From an uncultured Lachnospiraceae bacterium (lineage in GTDB: Bacteria > Bacillota_A > Clostridia > Lachnospirales > Lachnospiraceae), in contig CAMWWS010000019.1 in assembly GCA_947178085.1 (NCBI GenBank), positions 1 through 16,056 of the forward strand: DNA of 16,056 nucleotides, in the 5' to 3' direction. The notes below the pieces were generated by a model. It was not told where the DNA came from and did not search any database. It saw only the letters and a list, made by a program, of their open reading frames with translations. Below are positions 6,927 to 14,359 of this stretch, piece after piece. Both the position numbers and the translations under genes were made by a program. The stretch's first letter is position 1, and every line of letters starts with the position of its first letter.

Positions 6927-8021
6927 ATGAAAGTCGTATTGCAGAACCTGACGAAAAAATTTCCGAACCGTGACAGGAAGAATCATGATGATGTGATTGC
7001 TGTCAATGATTTTACTTTTGAAATCCCAGATGGTAAACTGATCGGTCTGCTCGGACCCTCCGGTTGTGGTAAGAGTACGACGCTCAATCTGATAAGCGGT
7101 CTTACGAAGCCAACTGACGGCAGAATCTTTTTCGGAGATGATGACGTAACAGACTTACCTCCGGAAAACAGGGGAATCGGTCTGGTGTTCCAAAACTATG
7201 CGCTTTATCCGCATCTTAATGTTAAACAGAATATTATGTTCCCTCTGCAGAACCTTAAGGGAAAAGATAAGCTTTCAAAAGCGGAAATGCTTGAAAAAGC
7301 TTATGAAGCAGCAAAACTTGTTCAGATTGACGGACTGATGGAGCGTAAGCCCGGAGAACTTTCCGGCGGTCAGCAGCAGCGTGTGGCGATAGCCCGTGCT
7401 CTGGTGAAAATGCCGCGTGTGCTTCTTCTGGATGAGCCGCTTTCCAATCTGGATGCGCGTCTGAGGTTACAGACGAGGGAAGAAATCAGGAGGATACAGC
7501 GAGAGACGAAGATTACCACCATATTCGTAACGCATGATCAGGAAGAGGCAATGAGTATTTCTGACATGATTGTCGTTATGAAAGACGGCATAGTGCAGCA
7601 AATCGGCGCGCCACAGGAAGTCTATGACAATCCTGCGAATCTGTTTGTTGCCAGATTCCTTGGAACTCCTCCGATAAATGTATTTAACGGACAGATTAAA
7701 GATAACAGATTATATATTGGAGAAGATGCCGTGCTGGATGTAAAGGGCGTTTCCGATAAGGAAGTATATGTAGGTATCAGACCTGAGGGCTTTATCCTTA
7801 AAGATGACGGAGCGTTTGTCTGTGATTTAAGAGGCGTGGAAGTAATGGGGCGTGATATCAGCGTACTTTCCGCTAACGAGGCATCATTGAATCCGACTGT
7901 TCGTTCCATAATCGGTACGGAAAACAAGGTTGATACTGATAAAAACGTTGTCAGATTTGATTTGAAACCATATAAGGTGTTCATTTTTGATAAGGAAACG
8001 GAAGAAAGAATATATTTCTAA
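6927..8021 (+). CDS. ABC importer ATP-binding protein (MalK/MsmK/UgpC type)
   Basis: A 364-aa ATPase that powers a CUT1-type solute importer on the cytoplasmic face. Walker A is GPSGCGKST (43-51), Q-loop Q89 (VFQNYALYPH), signature LSGGQQQR (145-152), Walker B RVLLLDE (E170), D-loop SNLD and H-loop H203 (VTHDQEEAM). The C-terminal 120 residues form the OB/TOBE regulatory domain (VGIRPEGF). The first 30 residues carry a small insertion (NRDRKNHDD) before the Walker A strand. AAAGGAG lies 12 nt before the ATG. It is the first gene of the operon, 65 nt before the first permease. In many Firmicutes one such ATPase serves several importers, so encoding it with its own permeases suggests a dedicated transporter. 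Confidence 0.95.
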   Translation: MKVVLQNLTKKFPNRDRKNHDDVIAVNDFTFEIPDGKLIGLLGPSGCGKSTTLNLISGLTKPTDGRIFFGDDDVTDLPPENRGIGLVFQNYALYPHLNVKQNIMFPLQNLKGKDKLSKAEMLEKAYEAAKLVQIDGLMERKPGELSGGQQQRVAIARALVKMPRVLLLDEPLSNLDARLRLQTREEIRRIQRETKITTIFVTHDQEEAMSISDMIVVMKDGIVQQIGAPQEVYDNPANLFVARFLGTPPINVFNGQIKDNRLYIGEDAVLDVKGVSDKEVYVGIRPEGFILKDDGAFVCDLRGVEVMGRDISVLSANEASLNPTVRSIIGTENKVDTDKNVVRFDLKPYKVFIFDKETEERIYF

Positions 8022-8086
8022 AGCATGCAGGCAGAGAGAAAGTTTCTGTATAAATTAATGTGTAAGGGAAGGCATAGCTATAAATT

Positions 8087-8992
8087 ATGAAAGATAAAAA
8101 ATTTAGTTTAGGCGGCTTAAAAGGCTGGCTGTATCTTTTACCGGCGATTCTTTTTCTGGGGTTCTTTATGGTATACCCGTTGATTGACGTGTTCGTTTAT
8201 TCATTTGAAGAGGGATATAATTCCGCGTCTCAGACATATTTCGGAACCGGTTGGTACAATTATTCATATGTTCTGCATGACCATTACTTTTTACAGGCTG
8301 TAAAGAACACCTTCATATTAGTAGTCATTACCGTACCGCTGTCTACGGGGATTGCGCTGCTTATTTCCGTGGCGCTCAGTTCCATTAAACCTCTCAGAAA
8401 CCTGTTCCAGACAGTGTATTTTCTTCCATATGTAACAAATACTTTGGCTGTCGGACTGGTGTTTATGATTCTGTTTAAAAAGACCGCATACTCTGACGGA
8501 CTTATTAATCTTCTTATTACATGGTTCGGCGGAAAGAGCGTAGATTTTATCGATGGGCCGTACTGGGCAAAAATGTTCGTACTGTGCTTCTATACAATCT
8601 GGGTAGTTATGCCGTTCAAGATTCTGATTCTGACCAGCGCGCTTTCGTCCGTAAATGAGGAGTATTATAAAGCGGCAAAAGTTGACGGCACCTCAAAATT
8701 CAGGACCTTCGTGAGAATCACGCTTCCGATGATATCCCCCATGATATTTTATCTGATTATCACCGGATTTATCGGAGCTTTCAAAGCATACAGCGATGCA
8801 GTAGCCCTCTTTGGCACTAACTTAAATGCAGCAGAAATGAATACTATCGTCGGGTACGTTTATGATATGCTGTACGGCGACAGCGGCGGCTATCCGTCAT
8901 ACGCTTCGGCAGCAGCGATAATATTATTTACAATAGTACTAACAATAACATGTATAAATTTGTTGGTTAGTAAGAAGAACGTGCATTATTAA
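8087..8992 (+). CDS. ABC importer permease 1 (MalF/UgpA type)
   Basis: A 301-aa integral membrane protein with about six helices, starting at residues 13-35 (GWLYLLPAILFLGFFMVYPL). The cytoplasmic EAA loop that docks on the ATPase is EEYYKAAKVDGTSKF through ITLP (about 191-214). It pairs with the MalG-type permease downstream. GGAAGG lies 14 nt before the ATG, a rather long spacing. The stop TAA at 8990-8992 begins on the first base of the inserted palindromic element, directly after the left 12-bp direct repeat. C-termini ending in KKxVHY are, as far as I recall, usual for these permeases, so the coding sequence is probably full length despite the insertion. Confidence 0.93.
   Translation: MKDKKFSLGGLKGWLYLLPAILFLGFFMVYPLIDVFVYSFEEGYNSASQTYFGTGWYNYSYVLHDHYFLQAVKNTFILVVITVPLSTGIALLISVALSSIKPLRNLFQTVYFLPYVTNTLAVGLVFMILFKKTAYSDGLINLLITWFGGKSVDFIDGPYWAKMFVLCFYTIWVVMPFKILILTSALSSVNEEYYKAAKVDGTSKFRTFVRITLPMISPMIFYLIITGFIGAFKAYSDAVALFGTNLNAAEMNTIVGYVYDMLYGDSGGYPSYASAAAIILFTIVLTITCINLLVSKKNVHY
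8978..8989 (+). repeat. Left 12-bp direct repeat flanking the palindromic element
   Basis: AACGTGCATTAT, identical to 9194-9205. This copy lies inside the last codons (Asn-Val-His-Tyr) of permease 1. It is interpreted as one half of a target-site duplication. Confidence 0.75.
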
Positions 8993-9193
8993 CTAATTGC
9001 AAAACTTACTATTTCAATAACGTAGTTGTACAATATATACAAAACATAAGCAGGTGCTCTGCCGCCGTCGGTACTTAGCGAGGTTCTTTCGAGCTTAGTA
9101 CCGCTACTGGCGGCAATGCAGCGCAAGCGTGCCTGCGTTGATTTGTATATATTGTACAACGGACGTCTTGAAAACACCGTTTCACAATTGATT
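8990..9193. mobile_element. MITE-like palindromic element, 204 bp, non-autonomous
   Basis: The whole stretch is palindromic. Outer ends are imperfect inverted repeats (left TAACTAATTGCAAAAC against right GTTTCACAATTGATT). Next come perfect 19-bp arms (GTTGTACAATATATACAAA at 9025-9043 and its complement at 9142-9160). Inside is a GC-rich core with nested stems GCAGG/CCTGC, GCCGCC/GGCGGC and CGGTACT/AGTACCG. Identical 12-bp direct repeats flank it (8978-8989, 9194-9205). Target duplications of about 10-12 bp are known for IS4/IS231-type elements; assignment to a family is inference. It encodes no transposase. Open frames across it, including one running in frame into permease 2, are by-products of the palindrome. 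It sits between two permease genes of one operon. Confidence 0.75.
9025..9160. repeat. Perfect 19-bp inverted repeat enclosing a structured core
   Basis: Arms 9025-9043 and 9142-9160 are exact reverse complements, 98 nt apart. Core pairings seen: 9050-9054 with 9132-9136, 9061-9066 with 9109-9114, 9069-9075 with 9097-9103 and 9077-9079 with 9093-9095. A side hairpin at 9118-9132 has a GCAA (GNRA) tetraloop and one bulged G. In RNA this would be a long branched hairpin. Confidence 0.8.
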
Positions 9194-9205
9194 AACGTGC
9201 ATTAT
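9194..9205 (+). repeat. Right 12-bp direct repeat flanking the palindromic element
   Basis: AACGTGCATTAT, the second copy of 8978-8989, offset by exactly 216 nt. It is followed directly by the ribosome site and start of permease 2. Confidence 0.75.
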
Positions 9206-9209
9206 CAGG

Positions 9210-9215
9210 AAGGAG
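9210..9215 (+). promoter_or_regulatory. Ribosome binding site that sets the permease 2 start
   Basis: AAGGAG, 11 nt before ATG 9227. It rules out the longer in-frame start at 9116, which would lie in the core of the palindromic element. Confidence 0.75.
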
Positions 9216-9226
9216 CATTATTAATA

Positions 9227-10093
9227 ATGTCTGATTACAGCAAAATAGAAAAATCCGCTCGAACGCGTAAAACAGTAATGAACACGCTCACCTACACCCT
9301 TTTAGTTTTCTGGGCCATAATAGTCCTTTTCCCCTTTTACTGGATGCTTCTTACATCAGTAAAGGGCTACGGTGAGTACAATTCAGAGCATATTCCCAAG
9401 TTCTTCACTACATCGCCGACGTTTCAGAACTATATTGACGCCTTCACTACAGTGTCGCTCGGCAGATATTTTGCGAATACAGCCATTTTCACCATTATTA
9501 CCACAGCTATAATGTTAGTTGTGATAACCCTTGCTGCATTTGCCTTTGCAAGGTTGGATTTCAGAGGGAAAAACGTCGCATTTGTTATTTTCCTTTCACT
9601 TATGATGATACCGAATGAATTAGTGGTTATCACCAATTTTGTGACGATTACGGATTTAAATTTGCGCAATACGTTTCCGGGGCTTATACTGCCCTCTGTT
9701 ACGTCTGTCTTTTATATTTATCTGTTGAAGGAGAATTTTGAGCAGATACCTGACACTCTGTATTATGCGGCAAAAGTCGATGGTACGTCGGATTTAAAAT
9801 ATCTTCTTAAGGTAATGATACCGATATCAAGACCTACGCTTATAACTATAACTATATTGAAAGTAATTGAATGCTGGAACTCATATGTGTGGCCGAGGCT
9901 GATTACTGATGACGAGAACTATTATCTTGTTTCAAACGGAATCCAGGAGATAAGAGAGAACGGATTCGGGCGTGAGAATATTCCTGCGATGATGGCGGCC
10001 GTAGTGGTAATCTCTGTGCCTCTTATCGTTATTTTTCTGATATTCAGGGGAAAAGTCATGGAAGGTGTATCAAGAGGAGGAACCAAAGGATGA
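9227..10093 (+). CDS. ABC importer permease 2 (MalG/UgpE type)
   Basis: A 288-aa integral membrane protein with about six helices, the first at residues 23-43 (YTLLVFWAIIVLFPFYWMLL). The EAA loop is IPDTLYYAAKVDGTSDLKYL through IPISRP (about 174-203). The start at 9227 is fixed by the AAGGAG site; upstream in-frame codons belong to the inserted element. Its stop overlaps the start of the solute-binding protein gene (ATGA at 10090-10093), so these two genes are translationally coupled. By contrast permease 1 is now 234 nt away because of the insertion. Confidence 0.93.
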   Translation: MSDYSKIEKSARTRKTVMNTLTYTLLVFWAIIVLFPFYWMLLTSVKGYGEYNSEHIPKFFTTSPTFQNYIDAFTTVSLGRYFANTAIFTIITTAIMLVVITLAAFAFARLDFRGKNVAFVIFLSLMMIPNELVVITNFVTITDLNLRNTFPGLILPSVTSVFYIYLLKENFEQIPDTLYYAAKVDGTSDLKYLLKVMIPISRPTLITITILKVIECWNSYVWPRLITDDENYYLVSNGIQEIRENGFGRENIPAMMAAVVVISVPLIVIFLIFRGKVMEGVSRGGTKG

Positions 10094-11736
10094 TTGGGAC
10101 ATGGAAGAAACGTATCGTACAAAATAATGCCATATCGCGCTTCATGCTTACCATAATTGCCATAATCATTCCGTTTATGCTTACCGGCTGCCACGGCTCA
10201 AAAGGTATGGACGAATTTGTAATTCCCGATGAGTTTGACACATCAAGAGAATATGAGATTACATTCTGGGCAAAGAATGATACCAATAAGACCCAGACCG
10301 ACATATATGCTAAAGCAATTAATGATTTTGAATCGCTGTATCCGAATATTAAGGTGACTCTTCGTCTGTACACGGATTACGGCAGAATATATAATGACGT
10401 AATAACGAATATTTCAACCAATACAACCCCTAATGTCTGCATAACCTATCCCGACCATATAGCTACGTATCTGACGGGAATTAACCTTGTAGTTCCGCTT
10501 GAGGAATTGTTCGACGATACGAAGTACGGTCTTGGCGGGAGTGAGGTTAAGTTTGACTCGCCTACGTACAGCGAGATTATTCCGCAGTTTCTAGAGGAAT
10601 GCTCATTCGGGGGACATTACTATGCGCTTCCCTATATGCGTTCGACGGAGTGCTGCTATGTAAACAAAACTTATGTGGAGAAGCTGGGATATACTCTGCC
10701 GGATGCGCTTACTTGGGATTTTGTATGGGAGGTTTCCGAGGCAGCTATGGCGAAGGATGCAGATGGTAATTATCTGGTAAACGGACAGAAGGTCATGATT
10801 CCTTTCATCTATAAATCGACAGATAATATGATGATTCAGATGCTTAAGCAAAAAGATGCAGGATACTCCACATCTGACGGAGAAATTCTGCTCTTTAATG
10901 ATACTACAAAGGAATTTCTGTATACGATAGCGGAGCACACAAAAAGCGGTGCGTTCTCTACGTTTAAGATTTCCAGCTATCCGGCCAATTTCTTGAATGC
11001 AGGACAGTGTATATTTGCAGTCGATTCTACGGCAGGCGCCACATGGATGGGCATGAATGCTCCGCTCCTCGATATCAGCGAAGACCAACTGGTGGAATTC
11101 GAGACAGAAGTCATGACTATACCGCAGTTTGATACGGACAACCCGAAGATGATATCACAGGGACCTTCCGTCTGCGTTTTTAATAAAGACGACCCGCAGG
11201 AAGTTCTGGCTTCATGGCTTTTTACCCAATATCTGCTGACCAATGAGGTACAGATAGCGTATTCCGAAACGGAAGGATATGTGCCTGTAACTTCAAAGGC
11301 GCGTGAATCAGCGGAATATCAGGATTATCTGTCAAGATGCGGCGAAGATAATTCCAAATATTATGATATCAAACTTAAGGCAGCGGGGATTCTGCTAAAC
11401 AATACCGATAATACATTTGTCACGCCGGTATTCAACGGCTCGGCGTCGCTTCGTGACGCTGCCGGTCAGCTTATTGAGGAAACCGCGAAATCCATAAGAA
11501 GAGGACAGACGGTTGATGATGCATACATGGAGAAGTTGTATGACAATATTACGTCATTAAAGCGTCTCGATAATATAGAGGGGCAGAACAGAATGGCAGG
11601 TCAGAGTGAAGCTGAGCTTGGAAAACTGCCGGGGACGGCGGTTGCGTTGTTAGCAGGATTGGCTGCGGCTTGGGTTCTGATTATTCTTTATGCGGTTATA
11701 CAGATGGTGAAGAGGTCAAATACTCTAAATAATTGA
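10090..11736 (+). CDS. Extracellular solute-binding lipoprotein with C-terminal membrane helix
   Basis: A 548-aa family 1 solute-binding protein that captures the solute outside the membrane for the two permeases. A signal peptide leads to lipobox LTGC (Cys34). Family landmarks: ITFWAKND, a FESLYPNIKV strand, HYYALPYMRSTECCYVNKTY, FLNAGQCIFAVDSTAG and EGYVPVTSKA. The order and spacing of the last three resemble the UgpB (glycerol-3-phosphate) branch, but the ligand is not established. Unusual: residues about 515-537 (VALLAGLAAAWVLIILYAVI) form a clear transmembrane helix followed by MVKRS, so the protein would be tethered at both ends. Its length, over 100 residues above typical members, fits the extra tail. 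A GGAGG lies 9 nt before the ATG. Confidence 0.9.
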   Translation: MIGTWKKRIVQNNAISRFMLTIIAIIIPFMLTGCHGSKGMDEFVIPDEFDTSREYEITFWAKNDTNKTQTDIYAKAINDFESLYPNIKVTLRLYTDYGRIYNDVITNISTNTTPNVCITYPDHIATYLTGINLVVPLEELFDDTKYGLGGSEVKFDSPTYSEIIPQFLEECSFGGHYYALPYMRSTECCYVNKTYVEKLGYTLPDALTWDFVWEVSEAAMAKDADGNYLVNGQKVMIPFIYKSTDNMMIQMLKQKDAGYSTSDGEILLFNDTTKEFLYTIAEHTKSGAFSTFKISSYPANFLNAGQCIFAVDSTAGATWMGMNAPLLDISEDQLVEFETEVMTIPQFDTDNPKMISQGPSVCVFNKDDPQEVLASWLFTQYLLTNEVQIAYSETEGYVPVTSKARESAEYQDYLSRCGEDNSKYYDIKLKAAGILLNNTDNTFVTPVFNGSASLRDAAGQLIEETAKSIRRGQTVDDAYMEKLYDNITSLKRLDNIEGQNRMAGQSEAELGKLPGTAVALLAGLAAAWVLIILYAVIQMVKRSNTLNN

Positions 11737-11783
11737 TACCATAGTATTTTGATAGTAAAAAGAACAAAAAGGAGAATTTCACA

Positions 11784-13361
11784 ATGCAGACAGATAACAC
11801 AAATAAGGGATTAAATTTGTTAAAAAAAGGGCAAAAAGGAATATTGCACGCAGTTTTCAGTCGTTTTGGACTGTTGCTGCTTTTATTGGTAGTGCAGTTT
11901 CTTATTCTGTTTGGAATTTTTCTGCGATTCAAGGAATTTCTGCCTCATATCTATGGCGGAACGGCTTTGTTTTCCCTTATTATGGTCGTTTATCTTTTAA
12001 ACAGCAAAATTAATTCTACGGCAAAGATCACATGGCTGATTGTCATTATGCTGCTTCCGGTGTTCGGACTGCTTCTGTTTTTATATACGCAGAGCGATAT
12101 AGGGCATAGGGCGCTTAAAGCGCGTATGAATCAGATAATTAACGATACAAAAGAAAAAATTCCGCAATCTCCTGATGTAATGGACGAGCTTACAAAAGAA
12201 AATCCGGGAGCAGCAACGTTGGCACATTATATTCATAGAAGCGGCTGCCATCCGGTATATGAAAAGAGTGCAGTGACTTTTTTCCCGTTGGGAGAGAATA
12301 AATTTGAAGAAATGTTAAATCAGCTTAAGCAGGCGAAGCATTTTATTTTCATGGAATATTTTATTATTGATGAAGGTCTGATGTGGGGTAAAATCCTTGA
12401 AATACTATCCCAAAAAGCGGCGGAGGGCGTGGATGTGAGAGTAATGTATGACGGTACCTGCGAGTTTGCGCTTTTACCACGTGACTACCCGAAACGATTA
12501 AATAAGCTGGGAATCCAATGTAAAGTATTTTCACCGGTATCGCCTTTTGTTTCCACGCACTATAATTTCCGCGACCATAGAAAAATTCTAGTTATTGACG
12601 GACATACGGCTTTTAACGGAGGCGTAAATCTTGCGGACGAATATATTAATCAAAAAGTTTGTTTCGGACATTGGAAAGATACGGCAGTTATGATAAAAGG
12701 TGAAGCCGTAAAAAGTTTTACTCTGATGTTTTTACAGATGTGGGGAATCAACGAAAAAGAGACTGACTATGACCGTTTTCTGTCTTTCCCAACCTATCCG
12801 TCTGAAAAATCAAACGGTTTTGTCATTCCTTATGGCGACTGTCCGCTGGATGATGATAAACTGGGCGAAAGAGTGTATATGGATATTTTAAACCGTTCGC
12901 TTAAGTATGTGCACATAATGACTCCTTATCTGATTCTGGACGGAGAACTGGAAGCTGCCTTAAAATTTGCGGCGGAGCGAGGCGTGGAAGTAGCGTTGAT
13001 ACTGCCGGGGATTCCGGATAAGAGGGTGCCTTATGCTTTAGCAAAGACTCATTATGCATCGCTTTTAGCGTCAGGAGTCAAAATATATGAATATACACCG
13101 GGATTTGTCCATGCAAAATTATGTATCAGCGATACAAGGGAAGCGGTAGTCGGAACCATCAATATGGATTACCGCAGTTTGTACCACCACTTTGAATGCG
13201 CTACATATATGTATCATACGGATTGTATTCCTGATATGGAAGCTGATTTCCGGAATACGCTGGCAAAATGCAGACAGGTTTCAAAGGATTCACTGCGAAA
13301 GGAAAGCCTGTCATTGAAGCTGACGGGGTATTTGATGAAAGTTGTGGCGCCGTTGCTGTAA
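11784..13361 (+). CDS. cls: Cardiolipin synthase (phospholipase D superfamily)
   Basis: A 525-aa membrane enzyme that condenses two phosphatidylglycerols to cardiolipin and glycerol. N-terminal hydrophobic segments at about 28-48, 56-73 and 84-101 belong to the PLDc_N region. Both catalytic HKD motifs are intact: HRKILVID (H265, K267, D272) followed by GGVN, and HAKLCISD (H443, K445, D450) followed by GTIN. Length fits bacterial ClsA-type enzymes. AAGGAG lies 9 nt before the ATG. The start is 47 nt after the solute-binding gene, with no terminator and only a poor promoter candidate between them, so it is probably the last gene of the importer operon. After its stop there is only a short 5-bp hairpin without a T-tract. 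Confidence 0.93.
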   Translation: MQTDNTNKGLNLLKKGQKGILHAVFSRFGLLLLLLVVQFLILFGIFLRFKEFLPHIYGGTALFSLIMVVYLLNSKINSTAKITWLIVIMLLPVFGLLLFLYTQSDIGHRALKARMNQIINDTKEKIPQSPDVMDELTKENPGAATLAHYIHRSGCHPVYEKSAVTFFPLGENKFEEMLNQLKQAKHFIFMEYFIIDEGLMWGKILEILSQKAAEGVDVRVMYDGTCEFALLPRDYPKRLNKLGIQCKVFSPVSPFVSTHYNFRDHRKILVIDGHTAFNGGVNLADEYINQKVCFGHWKDTAVMIKGEAVKSFTLMFLQMWGINEKETDYDRFLSFPTYPSEKSNGFVIPYGDCPLDDDKLGERVYMDILNRSLKYVHIMTPYLILDGELEAALKFAAERGVEVALILPGIPDKRVPYALAKTHYASLLASGVKIYEYTPGFVHAKLCISDTREAVVGTINMDYRSLYHHFECATYMYHTDCIPDMEADFRNTLAKCRQVSKDSLRKESLSLKLTGYLMKVVAPLL

Positions 13362-13398
13362 GAAGAAGCAGACGCTGCTGTAGGAAAATCAGATTCAG

Positions 13399-13426
13399 TT
13401 GACATATTGAGATTTTCGTGTATAAT
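13399..13426 (+). promoter_or_regulatory. Sigma-A promoter of the OB-like lipoprotein gene
   Basis: A perfect TTGACA (13399-13404), a 16-nt spacer and a perfect TATAAT (13421-13426). It is the most consensus-like promoter in the window, leaving a leader of about 55 nt. Confidence 0.8.
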
Positions 13427-13487
13427 TATCTCGATGTTTATCAATGGCTTTAAAACTACATATTCAAAGCTCTTAAGGAGGAGAAAA

Positions 13488-14225
13488 ATGAAAAAAATTG
13501 CATCATTACTTTTAATTGCAGTACTTGTGTCTGCATGTGCCGGCTGTGGTAATGCTGGTAAGGATTCGGATAAAAAATCCGAAGGCGTTATGACTTATGC
13601 TGAGTATGCTGCCGCAGACCTTGAATCGCAAGTCGTAGTTGAGACTTATGTACAGGCTAAGCAGGCATGGTGGGAAGATAAGGCTACTGTGTATACACAG
13701 GATAAAGACGGCGCTTATTTCCTGTATGAAATGGCATGTTCTGAAGAAGACTATGCGAAATTAACACCCGGAACCAAGATTAAAGTTACAGGTTATAAAG
13801 GAGAGTGGTCCGGTGAAGTTGAGATTAAAGACGCAACATTTGAAATTGAGAACGGAAGCTATATTGCAGAAGCTATGGATGTTACTTCACTTCTCGGTAC
13901 TGATGATTTAATCAACCATCAGAATAAATTTGTATCTTTTAAAGGTATGACGGTTGAAGCTACTAAAGATGCTGATGGAAATGATGTAGCATTCTTGTAT
14001 AACTGGGATGGCTCAGGTCAGGACGGCAACGATTTATACTTCAACGTTTCCGTAAACGGAGAAACATATACCTTCACTGTAGAATCTTATCTTTGCGATA
14101 ATACAACTGATGTTTACTCAGCTGTTAAGGCGTTAAATATCGGCGATAAGATTGATATGGAAGGATTCCTGTATTGGTATAACGGAGTTAACCCGCATAT
14201 TACTTCCGTAAAAGCAGCAAACTAA
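13488..14225 (+). CDS. Lipoprotein with two probable OB-like repeats
   Basis: A 245-aa predicted lipoprotein. The start is the ATG at 13488 after AAGGAGG; an upstream in-frame ATG at 13407 lies between the promoter boxes and is not used. The signal peptide MKKIASLLLIAVLVSAC has a lipobox at Cys17 (VSAC); Cys20 (CAGC) is a possible alternative. After a Lys/Ser/Asp spacer, two similar halves follow. The first is MTYAEYAAADLESQVVVETY to about residue 130, with LTPGTKIKVTGYKGEWSGEVEI. The second runs from about 140 (NHQNKFVSFKGMTVEA), with LNIGDKIDMEGFLYWYNGVN. The shared 'G-x-K-I-x-(V/M)-x-G' turn after a helix suggests OB-like beta barrels. The function is unknown to me; similar proteins occur in Lachnospiraceae. 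Its own strong promoter suggests high expression. Confidence 0.82.
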   Translation: MKKIASLLLIAVLVSACAGCGNAGKDSDKKSEGVMTYAEYAAADLESQVVVETYVQAKQAWWEDKATVYTQDKDGAYFLYEMACSEEDYAKLTPGTKIKVTGYKGEWSGEVEIKDATFEIENGSYIAEAMDVTSLLGTDDLINHQNKFVSFKGMTVEATKDADGNDVAFLYNWDGSGQDGNDLYFNVSVNGETYTFTVESYLCDNTTDVYSAVKALNIGDKIDMEGFLYWYNGVNPHITSVKAAN

Positions 14226-14271
14226 TTTATTATTTTTATATATTAAATTGTTAGATTTACTTCAATAACCA

Positions 14272-14348
14272 GAACTTAGGAAAAATAAAAAGAAACGGTG
14301 CGATTTCGCTTGCGGCGAGCACCGTTTCTTTTTATTTTTCTTAAGTTC
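14272..14348. terminator. Bidirectional intrinsic terminator
   Basis: Two 30-nt arms (14272-14301 and 14319-14348) pair with one mismatch, around a 17-nt loop in which TCGC and GCGA can pair again. The GC-rich upper stem (GAAACGGTGC) and A/T-rich lower stem give a T-tract after the hairpin on both strands. It ends the OB-like lipoprotein gene on the plus strand and the DUF3048 gene on the minus strand. Confidence 0.9.
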
Positions 14349-14359
14349 GTCACTTGATA

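Noticed and set aside
8989..9177. A minus-strand 62-codon open frame across the palindromic element
   Set aside because: It is a by-product of the inverted repeat, with no ribosome site and no family resemblance.
9116..9226. An N-terminal extension of permease 2 starting in the palindromic element
   Set aside because: The extension is translated element sequence; a clear AAGGAG and ATG at 9227 give the normal family N-terminus.
10603..11088. A 161-codon minus-strand frame inside the solute-binding protein gene
   Set aside because: It is a shadow of the well-supported plus-strand gene; its translation shows no domain and it has no ribosome site.
13366..13380. Terminator after the cardiolipin synthase gene (AGCAG/CTGCT hairpin)
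   Set aside because: Only 5 bp of stem and no T-run follows.
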